Shown here: positions 32,528 to 41,858 of the stretch, in pieces
Numbering within the stretch: position 1 is the stretch's first letter
How the letters are laid out: each line of letters starts with the position of its first letter
NCBI RefSeq assembly: GCF_010974825.1
Contig: NZ_JAAILA010000022.1
Span: 29,146 to 93,145, forward strand
Length of the DNA: 64,000 nt
Source of the DNA: Aeromonas rivipollensis
GTDB lineage: Bacteria > Pseudomonadota > Gammaproteobacteria > Enterobacterales > Aeromonadaceae
Direction of reading: 5' to 3'
Translations under genes and position numbers: made by a program
Notes under the pieces: generated by a model
What the model was told of the DNA's origin: nothing
What the model saw: only the letters and a program-made list of their open reading frames with translations
Databases searched by the model: none

Positions 32528-33571
32528 TCACTGATAACGGGTAAACTTGCGCGGATCGAACGCCTCGCGGATCGCCTCGCCGATGAAGGAGACCATGATC
32601 AGCACCAGGCTCACCGCCGCCACCACAGAGCTGACGATCCAGATCGCATCCAGGTTGTTGATCCCTTGCGAGAGCAGCTCCCCCCAGCTCGGGGTCGGCG
32701 GGGCCAGGCCGAAACCCAGGTAGTCCAGCGCCGTCAGGGTGGAGATATTCCCCACCACGGCGAAGGGGGCCAGGGTGACTATCATCATCAGGGTGTTGGG
32801 TAGTATGTGGTTGAAGATGATCCGTTTGGTGCTCGCCCCCTGCGCCCGCGCCGCCATCACATAGTCCCGCGCCCGCTCCTTGTAGGTGAGGGTGCGCATG
32901 TACCAGGTGATCCCCATCCAGCCGAACAGCACGTTGATCCCCACGAAGAGGCCGAAGTTCGGCTTGGCCAGCGACACCAGTATCATGATGACGTAGAGGA
33001 AGGGGACCTGGGACCAGATCTCGATAAAGCGCTGCAACACAAGGTCGAAGCGCCCGCCGAGAAAGCCCATCATGCAGCCTATGCTGACCCCGATGACATA
33101 GCTCGCCACCAGGGTGATGAAGGCAAAGCCGATGGCGATGCGAAAGCCGTAGACCAGGCGCGCCAGCACGTCGCGACCGCTGGTGTCGGTGCCGAGGAAG
33201 TGGCGCTCCGTGAGGCTGGGAGCATAGGGCGGGTAGGCCTCCTCCTTGAAATCCTGCTCATAGGGGTTCCAGGGCACCAGGGGCAGCAGCACCCAGTCCC
33301 CCTTCTCTTCCTGTGCAAATTTGCCCTTGAGCTGGCGGTAGTTGGTCTCGTACTCGTAATCGAGCCCGAACTGCTGGCCCGGGATCACGTCACCATAGGT
33401 GGGGAAGTAGAGCTCTCCCTGATAGCTCACCGCCAGCGCCCGGCTGTTGACCAGCAGCTCCGCCAGCAGGGAGATGACCACCAGGGCCGAGAAGATGACA
33501 AAGGAGTAGTAACCGCGCTTGATGGACTTGAAGCGCTTGAGTTTTTTCAGCGTTACCGGGTTCAGGTTCAT
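32528..33571 (-). CDS. Peptide ABC transporter permease (YejE/DppC type)
   Basis: 347-residue inner-membrane protein. The first helix (about 22-41) is followed by a periplasmic region of about 90 residues, the conserved HFLGTDTSGRDVLARLVYGFRIA (about 124-146), then about five more helices and the ATPase contact loop AARAQGASTKRIIFNHILPN (about 242-261). The long periplasmic segment with YPPYAPSLTERHFLGTD is typical of YejE. It lies 2 bases after the upstream permease gene and is co-transcribed. Confidence 0.92.
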   Translation of the reverse strand: MNLNPVTLKKLKRFKSIKRGYYSFVIFSALVVISLLAELLVNSRALAVSYQGELYFPTYGDVIPGQQFGLDYEYETNYRQLKGKFAQEEKGDWVLLPLVPWNPYEQDFKEEAYPPYAPSLTERHFLGTDTSGRDVLARLVYGFRIAIGFAFITLVASYVIGVSIGCMMGFLGGRFDLVLQRFIEIWSQVPFLYVIMILVSLAKPNFGLFVGINVLFGWMGITWYMRTLTYKERARDYVMAARAQGASTKRIIFNHILPNTLMMIVTLAPFAVVGNISTLTALDYLGFGLAPPTPSWGELLSQGINNLDAIWIVSSVVAAVSLVLIMVSFIGEAIREAFDPRKFTRYQ

Positions 33572-33573
33572 GC

Positions 33574-34599
33574 TCAGTCTCCAAACCGTACGCGGGGATC
33601 AACCAAGGCAACGCAGATATCGGAGACGATATTGCCCACCAGCATCAGCATGGAGGTGATGGCCAGAATGCCCATGACGGTGGGGTAGTCCCGCTCGACG
33701 ATGGCCTCGTAGCCGAGCAGACCTATGCCGTCGATGTTGAAGATGGTCTCGATGAGGAAAGAGCCACCGAAGAAGACGGTGAGCACGGACCCCAGGTGAC
33801 TGGCGATGGGGATCAGGCTGTTGCGCATGGCGTGGTCGGTGACCGCCTTGCGAAACGGCAGCCCCTTGGCTACGGCGGTGCGCACGTAATCCGCCGACAG
33901 GTTCTCCATCAGGCTGTTCTTCATGGTCATGGTGAGGATGGCAAAATCCCCGATGGCATAGGCGATGAGCGGCAGCAGGGCGTGGGCGAAGAGGGTGCGG
34001 ATCTGATCCCAGCTGCTCTCCATGGAATCGAACTCGTCCCCCGGGAAGCCCCCCATGGGCAGCCACTCCAGGTGGAAGGCGAAGACGGTGATGAGGAAGA
34101 TCCCCACCACGTAGGCGGGTAGCGCATAGGCCATGTAGATGAGCATGGAGCTCAGGGAATCGAAGCGGCTGTTGTGCCTGAGGGCCTTGGCCACCCCGAG
34201 CGGGATGGAGACGGCGTAACTCAGCAGGAAGGTCGCCAGCCCGAAGAAGGCCGTCACCGGCAGTCGCTCCTTGATGAGATCCCACACCGGCTCGTAGTAG
34301 CGGGTCGACTCCCCGAGATCCAGCACCGCCAGCTTCTGCAGCCACTCCCAGTAGGCGATCAGCATGGGCTTGTCGAGACCGTAAAAGGCCTTGAGCTCCT
34401 CGATCTGCTCATCGGAGAGTGCCTGCGCCCCCTTGCTGCCGCTGGAGCGACCTGTCTCGTTCTGCGAGACCTGTGCCTGCAGCAACATGCGCTCGACCGG
34501 GCCGCCCGGCACGAAGCGGGTGATGGTGAAGACGAGCAGGGTGATACCGAGAAACGTCGGGATGATCAGAAGCATCCGACGTAAGAAATACGACAGCAT
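33574..34599 (-). CDS. Peptide ABC transporter permease (YejB/DppB type)
   Basis: 341-residue inner-membrane protein starting MLSYFLRRMLLIIPTFLGIT, the usual first helix of the DppB family. The linker FVPGGPVERML and an extended hydrophilic region with QALSDEQIEELKAFYGLDKP (about 60-79) fit YejB. The ATPase contact region is around RTAVAKGLPFRKAVTDHAMRN (about 240-260). First gene of a five-gene operon plus the mini-ORF: two permeases, binding protein and two ATPases. Confidence 0.92.
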   Translation of the reverse strand: MLSYFLRRMLLIIPTFLGITLLVFTITRFVPGGPVERMLLQAQVSQNETGRSSGSKGAQALSDEQIEELKAFYGLDKPMLIAYWEWLQKLAVLDLGESTRYYEPVWDLIKERLPVTAFFGLATFLLSYAVSIPLGVAKALRHNSRFDSLSSMLIYMAYALPAYVVGIFLITVFAFHLEWLPMGGFPGDEFDSMESSWDQIRTLFAHALLPLIAYAIGDFAILTMTMKNSLMENLSADYVRTAVAKGLPFRKAVTDHAMRNSLIPIASHLGSVLTVFFGGSFLIETIFNIDGIGLLGYEAIVERDYPTVMGILAITSMLMLVGNIVSDICVALVDPRVRFGD

Positions 34600-35338
34600 G
34601 GTGGAACCTCGTCCTTGTTGTTCTTTTATGGTCAGTCACATCCGGTGACCGGCCTATGCTTCCTGGCATTACTCACTGAATTGACTGGTATTGGCAGACA
34701 ATCCCGCTCGGCCACTGTAAAAGCTCTGCAACAAAAATCAAGTAGAACTAAGCCCATCGATCGTCAGTGAGGTCCGCAGCATAACTCACCGATGTTTTTT
34801 TCCAAAAAATCCAACTTCAATATAAAAAACTGCTACGCCTTCTCATTTAACTTGTTTTTAATTATTAAAAAATTAATTACACGACCGTTTGAAATTAAAA
34901 AAATACAAATAAAAACATATAGATAAAATCAAACACCCTCTCATCTCATTTTACCTATTAAAGAAGAGGGAAATATCCTCCGGCCTGAACCTGAACTGAA
35001 ATCCCCCTAACACCGAAGATAGATTTAAATACTGCAAAAATGTCATTCCACGATACCGAGGTCATGGCGACAGGTGGTTTATCGATAAGTTCAAAACTAA
35101 TCAATAAAATTGGGAAATACAAAGTTAACAACATATTTACATGAGCATCTGCATTCTTTACGGAATAAAACGCCAAAAAAATCACCCAAATCCTGCACAG
35201 TCTTCTAATTCCCCTTCCAGTCACCATCCTGGCCGCTCCATTTGACGTCAATCATCAAAGCTTGATAAGCCTTACGCACCGCTCCAACGAGGGCGGTAAG
35301 GGAAGCAAACAAAAAAACAATCAGGAAGGATACTAACG
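34600..35338. other. Low-GC intergenic region between the peptide transporter and the TonB2 cluster
   Basis: Some 740 bases with no well-supported gene. From about 34780 to 35250 the DNA is strikingly A/T-rich compared with the surrounding coding sequence. A 97-codon frame at 34958-35251 (-) has one or two hydrophobic stretches but no visible ribosome site or family. Near 35254-35266 there is a small palindrome ATCAAAGCTTGAT. No Fur box was recognised ahead of the receptor gene. It may be a remnant of imported DNA or a long regulatory region. Confidence 0.4.
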
Positions 35339-37945
35339 ATGCTTAGGAAAAGCAGACTCTCTGCTGCCGTAGCGTTTGCCTTGGCGAGCGCGGCAGTTGT
35401 GGTCACCCCTGCCCTGGCCGAAGAGGGCCAGAACGTCGAAAAACTGCAAAAAATCAAGGTCACCGGCTCGCGGATCTCCCGGGTCGATGTGGAAGGCTCC
35501 ACCCCTGTCGTCTCGGTGACCAAGGCAAAAATCGAGCAATCAGGTCAACAGACCGTCGCCGATTACCTCAAGCAGGCCTCCTACAACTCCTTCGGTGGCG
35601 TCTCCCCGGCCTCCGGCAGCTCCTTCCAGTCCCAATCCACCGTCGGCCTGCGCGGCCTGGGCTCGGAGCGCACCCTGGTCTTGCTGAACGGCAAGCGGGT
35701 CGCAGGCTCCCCCACCATGGGCGGCACCTCCATCAACCTCAACACCATCCCCATGGCCGCCGTTGAGCGGGTCGAAGTCAACCTGGACGGCGGTTCGGCC
35801 ATCTATGGTTCCGACGCCATCGGCGGTGTCATCAACGTGGTGCTCAAAGAGGGCTATGAGGGCCTGACCTTCCAGGGACGTCTCGGTTCCCCGACCGAGC
35901 CGGGCGGCGATGAAGCCAGCGGCTCCGTCGTGGCGGGCGTCAACGGCGAGAAGGGCTCGCTGATGGCGGTCTACGAGCACGACAAGAAGGACGTCGTCTA
36001 TGCCCGTGATCGCGACTATCTCGCCAAGCAGGGCAACGATGCCCCCAGCGCCTACGGCCGCAACGTGGAGGGGATCACCGGCCTCGACGCCAACGGGGAT
36101 CCCATCTGGAAATACGGCCCCCTGGCCGGTGCCACCAATGCCGACGGCAGCTGCAAGGAGCCATTCATCGGCTTCGAGGGCGGCTGCAACTTCAACTACG
36201 GTCAGGTCGCGGCCACCACGGCCTCCCGCAGCCGTGACACCCTCTATGTGAACGGTCGCTACCACATCAACGACAATGTCGACTTCGTGCCGCAGATCAT
36301 CGGCTCCCGGGTCGAGAGCTTCGGCCGCTTCGCCCCCGCCGCCGGCGCCTTCGCCATAGACCCGTCCAACCCGAACAACGCCCAGTTCTTCGCCGATAAC
36401 GGGCTGGACGCCGCCGCCACCCAGGGTCTGGGTGAGGCCGCCTACGCCTACTACCGCTTCAGCAACGTCGGCCCCCGTGACAACTATGTCACCGACATGA
36501 CCGGCAGCCTCAACCTCGGCTTCGAGGGCACTGTCACCACAGAATCCGTGGGCGACATGCAGTGGAACGCCGGTTACATGTACTCCAAGACCGACAACAA
36601 GGAGAACGGCACCGGTTACGTGCTGCAATCCGCCGCCCAGCAGGCCATCGCCGACGGCAAGTTTGTCGGGGGGGAGTTCGATCCCAAGAGCACTGCCGCC
36701 ATGGCCGCCGACACCAGCCGCCGCTCCACCATGGACTTCTACCAGTGGTACGCCGGTGTCCAGTGGGACATGGGTGAGCTGCCGGCCGGTCCGGTCAGCT
36801 GGTATGCGGGCGCCGAGTACAACGACTGGGTCTATGCCGACAAGTACGATGCCCAGTCCGAGGCCGGCAACATCATAGGCTCCTCCGGCAACTCCTCCGG
36901 CGGGGTGCGCGACGTCACCGCCGCCTACATCGAGTCCCTGGTGCCCATCACGGATCAGATTGAGCTGAACCTGGCCGGTCGCTTCGATGACTACAGCGAC
37001 TTCGGCAGCGCCTTCTCCCCCAAGGCGAGCCTGCGTTACCAGCCGCTGGACAACCTGATGCTGCGCACCTCCTGGTCCCGCTCCTTCCGAGCCCCCAGCC
37101 TGAGCGATCTCTACGCGGCTGATTCCTACTCGGCCGACTGGGCCAAGGACTATGTCTACTGCGAGGCCAACGGCATCTCGGCGGCGGACTGCCCGAACCG
37201 CCAGTACGACACCACCCGTACCTCCAACGAGGAGCTGAAGGAAGAGACGGCGGACACCTGGAACTTCGGGGTGGCCTACAGCCCGCTGGATGACCTTAAC
37301 CTCTCCCTGGACTACTACACCATCAAGATCGAGGACGTGATCCAGCTGAACTCCCTGCAGTCCGTCATCTATGACGAGCTGAACAACGGGGGCTCCAGCA
37401 ACATCACCCGCAACAGCCAGGGCAAGATCAGCGGTGCCATCGCCCCCATGGTCAACCTGGGGACCCTGAACACCAGCGGTCTGGATCTCAAGCTGGATTA
37501 CCGCTACGACCTGACCTCCGCCACCATCCGCTATGACCTCGGCGGCACCTACATCCTTGAGTACAAGGAAGGCCTGTACGCCGGTGGCCCCGTCATCGAC
37601 AAGATCGGCCAGAACGGTCTGCCGCAGATGCGCTTCAGCACCGGCGTGGGTGTCAACGTGCCCCAGTGGTGGAACATGGATAGCTACCTGAGCGCGAACT
37701 ACATCGACTCCCAGAGCCAGGACTACATCGCCGACACAGGTGAGGAAGTGGGCCACATCGCGTCCCAGACCACCTGGAACCTGAACGTCGGCGTGGATGC
37801 CCCCTGGAACGGCAAGATCCAGGTCGGGGTGAAGAACATGTTCAACGCGGGTCCGTCCCTCGAGAGCGATGGCTTCACCTATGACGAGGAGCTCTACAGC
37901 ATCGACGGTCGCATCTACTACCTCGACTACGCCCAGAAGTTCTGA
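35339..37945 (+). CDS. TonB-dependent outer-membrane receptor
   Basis: 868-residue outer-membrane protein. Signal peptide about 1-27 (ending TPALAEE), TonB-box-like KIKVTGSRI near 38-46, plug domain about 50-165 with VGLRGLGSERTLVLLNGKRV, and a beta-barrel ending in a C-terminal aromatic residue (DYAQKF). It leads an operon of its own energy-transduction proteins. The ligand is not evident: no Fur box is seen, and the chitinase gene downstream offers only a weak hint of a sugar substrate. AGGAAGGA precedes the start. Confidence 0.92.
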   Translation: MLRKSRLSAAVAFALASAAVVVTPALAEEGQNVEKLQKIKVTGSRISRVDVEGSTPVVSVTKAKIEQSGQQTVADYLKQASYNSFGGVSPASGSSFQSQSTVGLRGLGSERTLVLLNGKRVAGSPTMGGTSINLNTIPMAAVERVEVNLDGGSAIYGSDAIGGVINVVLKEGYEGLTFQGRLGSPTEPGGDEASGSVVAGVNGEKGSLMAVYEHDKKDVVYARDRDYLAKQGNDAPSAYGRNVEGITGLDANGDPIWKYGPLAGATNADGSCKEPFIGFEGGCNFNYGQVAATTASRSRDTLYVNGRYHINDNVDFVPQIIGSRVESFGRFAPAAGAFAIDPSNPNNAQFFADNGLDAAATQGLGEAAYAYYRFSNVGPRDNYVTDMTGSLNLGFEGTVTTESVGDMQWNAGYMYSKTDNKENGTGYVLQSAAQQAIADGKFVGGEFDPKSTAAMAADTSRRSTMDFYQWYAGVQWDMGELPAGPVSWYAGAEYNDWVYADKYDAQSEAGNIIGSSGNSSGGVRDVTAAYIESLVPITDQIELNLAGRFDDYSDFGSAFSPKASLRYQPLDNLMLRTSWSRSFRAPSLSDLYAADSYSADWAKDYVYCEANGISAADCPNRQYDTTRTSNEELKEETADTWNFGVAYSPLDDLNLSLDYYTIKIEDVIQLNSLQSVIYDELNNGGSSNITRNSQGKISGAIAPMVNLGTLNTSGLDLKLDYRYDLTSATIRYDLGGTYILEYKEGLYAGGPVIDKIGQNGLPQMRFSTGVGVNVPQWWNMDSYLSANYIDSQSQDYIADTGEEVGHIASQTTWNLNVGVDAPWNGKIQVGVKNMFNAGPSLESDGFTYDEELYSIDGRIYYLDYAQKF

Positions 37946-37962
37946 TCCACCAGGAAAGTGAC

Positions 37963-37986
37963 GAGCCGGCCCCCTCGGGCCGGCTC
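37963..37986 (+). terminator. Hairpin between receptor and DUF3450 genes, partial terminator or processing site
   Basis: Ten-bp stem GAGCCGGCCC/GGGCCGGCTC without a following U-tract. It could set a higher level of receptor mRNA relative to the downstream genes. Confidence 0.45.
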
Positions 37987-38027
37987 TGCCCAAGGTTCCA
38001 AGGAAGTCACGGAGATAGGGTAATCCT

Positions 38028-38813
38028 ATGAAAACAAGGACTATTACAATGAAGAAAGCGCTCCTCGGCAGCCTGGTTTCGGCTGCCCTGCTGACCAGCT
38101 TCAATCTGAGTGCCGCCTCTGCCGGTCAGGCAGTGGACGCTCAAGCCGCCACCGACAATGCCTCCAAAGTGTCCCAGCAGAAGATCGACAGCTACGCCGA
38201 GTCTGCCGAATCCGCCCTGGCCCAGTACAAGGCCGCCCTGCGTCAGGTCGACAGCCTGCGCACCTACAACGAGCAAGTGGGCAAGATGGTCGACTCCCAG
38301 AGTGCCGAGCTGGCCTCGATGCAGCGCCAGATAGCCCAGATCGATCAGACCAGCACCGAGGTGGTGCCCCTGATGCTCAAGATGATCGACTCCCTCGATC
38401 AGTTCGTCGCCCTGGACTTGCCGTTCCAGAAGGTCGAGCGGGAGGACCGCGTGGCGGCCCTGACCGACCTCATGAACCGGGCCGACGTCACCATCTCCGA
38501 GAAGTACCGCAAGATCCTCGAGGCCTACCAGATCGAGGAGGGCTTCAGCCGCACCATAGAGTCCTACAAGGCCAGCCTGGACAAGGACGGCGGCGAGAAG
38601 ACCTACGAGTTCCTGCGGGTCGGCCGCATCGCCCTGCTCTACCAGTCCCCGGACGGCAACGAGACCGGCATGTGGAACAAGCAGACCCGCCAGTGGGAAG
38701 AGTTGCCCCAGGAGTATCGCAGCGCGGTTGAACAGGGCCTTCGCATCGCCAAGAAGCAGGCGCCTCCCGCCCTCATCAAGCTGCCGGTTCAAACTGCGGA
38801 GAAAGCATCATGA
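38028..38813 (+). CDS. DUF3450-family periplasmic protein of the TonB2 cluster
   Basis: 261-residue exported protein (254 if it starts at the second ATG, 38049). A signal peptide ends near NLSAASA; the mature protein is mostly coiled coil (about 45-110: AESALAQYKAALRQVDSLRTYNEQVGKMVDSQ) followed by a globular part with FLRVGRIALLYQSPDGNETGMWN. DUF3450 proteins regularly accompany TtpC-ExbB-ExbD-TonB sets in marine and aquatic gammaproteobacteria. The gene overlaps ttpC by four bases. Confidence 0.88.
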   Translation: MKTRTITMKKALLGSLVSAALLTSFNLSAASAGQAVDAQAATDNASKVSQQKIDSYAESAESALAQYKAALRQVDSLRTYNEQVGKMVDSQSAELASMQRQIAQIDQTSTEVVPLMLKMIDSLDQFVALDLPFQKVEREDRVAALTDLMNRADVTISEKYRKILEAYQIEEGFSRTIESYKASLDKDGGEKTYEFLRVGRIALLYQSPDGNETGMWNKQTRQWEELPQEYRSAVEQGLRIAKKQAPPALIKLPVQTAEKAS

Positions 38814-40183
38814 AAGGAATCAGACTCGCCATTGCCTCCCTGATAGCGGGAGCCACCCTGTTCACCCTGCCGGTGACCGCCGCCGAGAAGCCGGTGGATC
38901 TCAACGCCCTGCTCAATCAGGTCAAGGCCGCCAGCACCAGCGAATCCCAGCTCAACAAGGAGCGGGAGGCCCGCTTCCTGGCTGACAAGAATGAGCAAGG
39001 GGCCCTGCTCGCCAAGGCCAAGGCCGAGCTCGCCGCCGAAACCGCCAAGGGCGAGCAGCTCAAGGCCACCTTCGATGCCAACGACAAGCAGCTCACCGAA
39101 CTGACCGAAACCCTGCGCCAGCGTTCCGGCAACATGGGCGAGATGTTCGGGGTACTGCGCCAGTTCGCCGGCGAGTTCAAGGGGATCTTCAACGCCTCCG
39201 CCCGCCGGGTCGAGCACCCCGAGCAGACGGCCCTGCTGACCCGCCTGGCGGAGAGCAAGGAGCTCCCCTCCAGCGACGATCTGACCGCCTTCTGGACCAC
39301 CACCCTCGGCCGCATGGTGGACGGTGGCAAGGTGAGCCAGATCCCGGCGACCGTGGTCTACGGCGAGGGCAACCAGGCCGAGAAGACGGTGACCCAGATA
39401 GGCGAGTTCAACACCGTCTCCGAGGGCAAGTACCTCACCTTCGTGCCGGAGACCGGCAAGTTCGAGCAGCTCTCCCGTCAGCCGGACAACGCCGTGCTGG
39501 AGCCCATCGCCCAGTTTGAGCAGGGCAACAGCGCCGTCGAGCCCATCTTCATCGACCCGTCCCGCGGGGTGATCCTCTCCCTGCTGGTGCAGTCGCCGAC
39601 CTTCAAGGAACGCGTCGATCAGGGGGGTGAGGTTGGCTACGTCATCATGGTACTCGGCGTGCTCGGTACCCTGCTGGCCATCTTCTGCGGCCTGCGCCTG
39701 TCGATGATAGGCAGCGCCATGCGCAAGCAGCTGAAATCCGATCAGATCGTCAAGGGCAATCCCATCGGCGAGATGCTGGGGGCCTATCAGTCCCACCGCG
39801 GTGACAACATAGAGGATCTGGAATCCAAGCTCGACGAGATAATCCTGCGCAACGTGCCCAAGTTCGAGAAGGGCATCAGCATCATCAAGCTGATCGCCTC
39901 TGTGGCGCCGCTGCTGGGCCTGCTGGGCACCGTAGTGGGGATGATAGCCACCTTCCAGGCCATCACATTGTTCGGCACCGGCGATCCCAAGCTGATGGCG
40001 GGCGGCATCTCCGAGGCCCTGGTCACCACCATGCAGGGTCTGGTGGTCGCGGTGCCCATGCTGTTCCTCTACACCATAGTGCAGACCCAGAGCCGTCGTC
40101 TCATCCAGGTCCTGGAAGAGCAGAGCGCCGGTTTCGTCGCCCGTTATCAGGAACGTCTGCACGCCGCCAAAGCCGCAGCCTAA
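38810..40183 (+). CDS. ttpC: TtpC-like MotA/TolQ/ExbB proton channel family protein
   Basis: 457-residue inner-membrane protein. A signal peptide or anchor (about 1-24) is followed by a long periplasmic coiled-coil region (about 30-110) and a C-terminal MotA/TolQ/ExbB domain with three helices (about 274-300, 360-385 and 405-430), including LIASVAPLLGLLGTVVGMIATF (in two parts: LIASVAPLLG and LLGTVVGMI). In Vibrio TtpC is required for TonB2 function. The ATGA overlap with the DUF3450 gene and the 10-base gap to exbB indicate one operon. Confidence 0.9.
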   Translation: MKGIRLAIASLIAGATLFTLPVTAAEKPVDLNALLNQVKAASTSESQLNKEREARFLADKNEQGALLAKAKAELAAETAKGEQLKATFDANDKQLTELTETLRQRSGNMGEMFGVLRQFAGEFKGIFNASARRVEHPEQTALLTRLAESKELPSSDDLTAFWTTTLGRMVDGGKVSQIPATVVYGEGNQAEKTVTQIGEFNTVSEGKYLTFVPETGKFEQLSRQPDNAVLEPIAQFEQGNSAVEPIFIDPSRGVILSLLVQSPTFKERVDQGGEVGYVIMVLGVLGTLLAIFCGLRLSMIGSAMRKQLKSDQIVKGNPIGEMLGAYQSHRGDNIEDLESKLDEIILRNVPKFEKGISIIKLIASVAPLLGLLGTVVGMIATFQAITLFGTGDPKLMAGGISEALVTTMQGLVVAVPMLFLYTIVQTQSRRLIQVLEEQSAGFVARYQERLHAAKAAA

Positions 40184-40193
40184 GGAGTCACCC

Positions 40194-40721
40194 ATGTGGT
40201 TCTGGTTGATTGAAGAAGTCGAGTCGGTCCGCCGGTTTCTGGGATTGGGGGGCGACGTGCTGGTCGCCCTGTTCTTCCTGACCCTGATGATGTGGGCCCT
40301 GCTGCTGGAGCGCTGGTTCTACTTCATGGCGGTCTACCCCCGGCAGGTGAAGCAGACCAAGGCGACCTGGATGGCACGCAGCGATCACCTTTCCTGGTCT
40401 GCCAAACAGATCCGCCGCGAGCTGGTCTCCCGGGTCGCCATGGCGGTGGACAAGGGGATGCCGGTCATCAAGGTGCTGATCGCCCTCTGTCCGCTGATGG
40501 GGCTGCTCGGCACCGTAGTGGGCATGGTGCAGGTGTTTGACACCCTGGCCATCACGGGCACGGGTTCGCCGCGGGCCATGGCCTCGGGGATCTCCAAGGC
40601 GACGGTACCGACCATGGCGGGCATGATTGCCGCCCTTTCCGGCCTGTTTTTTGTCAACCAGCTCGATCACAAGGCCAAGTTGGCGGTGCAGAAGCTGGAA
40701 GACAACCTGAAACACGGCTGA
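40194..40721 (+). CDS. exbB: Biopolymer transport protein ExbB (TonB2 system)
   Basis: 175-residue inner-membrane proton-channel subunit. Three helices are visible (about 18-40, 98-120 and 140-160), with the conserved LCPLMGLLGTVVGMVQVF (about 101-118) and GISKATVPTMAGMIAAL regions. It is shorter than ExbB1, as usual for ExbB2. It works with ExbD and TonB to transmit the proton motive force to the receptor encoded upstream. Confidence 0.93.
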   Translation: MWFWLIEEVESVRRFLGLGGDVLVALFFLTLMMWALLLERWFYFMAVYPRQVKQTKATWMARSDHLSWSAKQIRRELVSRVAMAVDKGMPVIKVLIALCPLMGLLGTVVGMVQVFDTLAITGTGSPRAMASGISKATVPTMAGMIAALSGLFFVNQLDHKAKLAVQKLEDNLKHG

Positions 40722-40787
40722 TGCAGGATGCACTCCCCCGGCCGGGCACTGCCCGCCGGGGCACAGAACAAGCAAGGAGTTTTTGCC

Positions 40788-41195
40788 ATGAGAAAACGTC
40801 ACAGCGACAGCGGTGCCGATGAGGCGGCCATCGATCTGACCCCCATGCTGGACATAGTGTTCATCATGCTGATCTTCTTCATCGTCACCACCTCGTTCGT
40901 CAAGGAGTCCGGCGTGGAGATCAACCGCCCGAGCGCCAGCACGGCCGAGACGGTGAAGAAGGGGAACATCATGGTCGCGGTCCGCGAGAACGGCCAGGTC
41001 TGGGTCGACAAACGGGTCGTCGAAGTGGGCGCCGTGCGTGCCAACATCGAGCGGCTGCGGGCGGAGAACCCGGAGAGCGCCGTGGTGATCCAGGCCGATA
41101 CCGAGTCCCGTTCCGGGCTGGTGGTCCAGGTCATGGATCAGATCCGCATGGCCGGTGTCCAGAACATCTCCATCGCGGCGAGCAAGAGCAGCTGA
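40788..41195 (+). CDS. exbD: Biopolymer transport protein ExbD (TonB2 system)
   Basis: 135-residue protein with one N-terminal transmembrane helix preceded by the conserved IDLTPMLDIVFIMLIFFIV, which contains the essential membrane Asp (about residue 22), and a periplasmic domain ending near GVQNISIAASK. Start at 40788 is preferred (MRKRHSDSGADEAA) with AAGGAG upstream. Confidence 0.94.
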   Translation: MRKRHSDSGADEAAIDLTPMLDIVFIMLIFFIVTTSFVKESGVEINRPSASTAETVKKGNIMVAVRENGQVWVDKRVVEVGAVRANIERLRAENPESAVVIQADTESRSGLVVQVMDQIRMAGVQNISIAASKSS

Positions 41196-41211
41196 TGCCG
41201 GAGCGAGCACC

Positions 41212-41847
41212 ATGAGATACCTGATAGCGATAGCTGTCTCCTGTGTGGTGGTGTTCTTCCTGTTTCTGGGAATGAACAAGCTGATCACACCGGATCACCG
41301 GGAGCTGACGGAGAGAGAAGACGTCACCATGACCGACTTCATTCGCCTCAAGCCCCAGGAGACACTGCAAGAGAAACAACGGGAGCTGCCCAAGCCGCCG
41401 CCCCCGAACCGCCCGCCTCCCCCACCCGAGATGGAAGTGGCGAGCACCGACAGGCCCAAGATGGATAGCGCCCCCATGGACATGCCCAAGCTCGACATCC
41501 CGGTCAACATCGGCGGCGGCAACGCCCTGGGTGCCTACAGCACGGGGGGCGGTGGCGGCGGCATGGGTGGCAACAACGGCGCCATGCCCATGGCGACCTT
41601 CGAGCCCATGATGCCCCGCAAGGCGGCGCTGGCCGGCCTCGCCTCCGGCAAGGTACTGGTGGAGTTCACCGTGACCGAGCGCGGCACCGTCAGCAACATC
41701 CGGATCGTCAAGGAAGAGCCGCGCAGCTACGACCTCGGCAAGGAGGCACGCAAGACCATAGCCAAGTGGACCTTCAAGCCGGCCATGGTGGATGGCAAGC
41801 CCCAGGCCAGTCGCATGCAGCAAGAGATCGAGTTCGCGGTCAACTAA
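41212..41847 (+). CDS. tonB: TonB-family energy transducer (TonB2 type)
   Basis: 211-residue protein with an N-terminal anchor (about 4-22), a short proline-rich region (PKPPPPNRPPPPPE, about 61-74), a glycine-rich linker of about 20 residues (GGGGGGMGGNNG) and a C-terminal TonB domain (about 130-211: ASGKVLVEFTVTERGTVSNIRIVKEEP). The short proline region is typical of TonB2. It contacts the TonB box of the receptor encoded at the start of the operon. Confidence 0.92.
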   Translation: MRYLIAIAVSCVVVFFLFLGMNKLITPDHRELTEREDVTMTDFIRLKPQETLQEKQRELPKPPPPNRPPPPPEMEVASTDRPKMDSAPMDMPKLDIPVNIGGGNALGAYSTGGGGGGMGGNNGAMPMATFEPMMPRKAALAGLASGKVLVEFTVTERGTVSNIRIVKEEPRSYDLGKEARKTIAKWTFKPAMVDGKPQASRMQQEIEFAVN

Positions 41848-41858
41848 GGAAGGTGGCG

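Noticed and set aside
34958..35251. 97-codon frame in the low-GC region
   Set aside because: No ribosome site, no family, and an in-frame run is easy to obtain by chance here; kept only as a note in the region entry.
35540..38104. Very long open frame antisense to the TonB receptor gene
   Set aside because: It is the reverse complement of a strongly supported receptor; its product is low-complexity (Gly, Val, Ala rich) with no family features, as expected from GC-rich codon bias.
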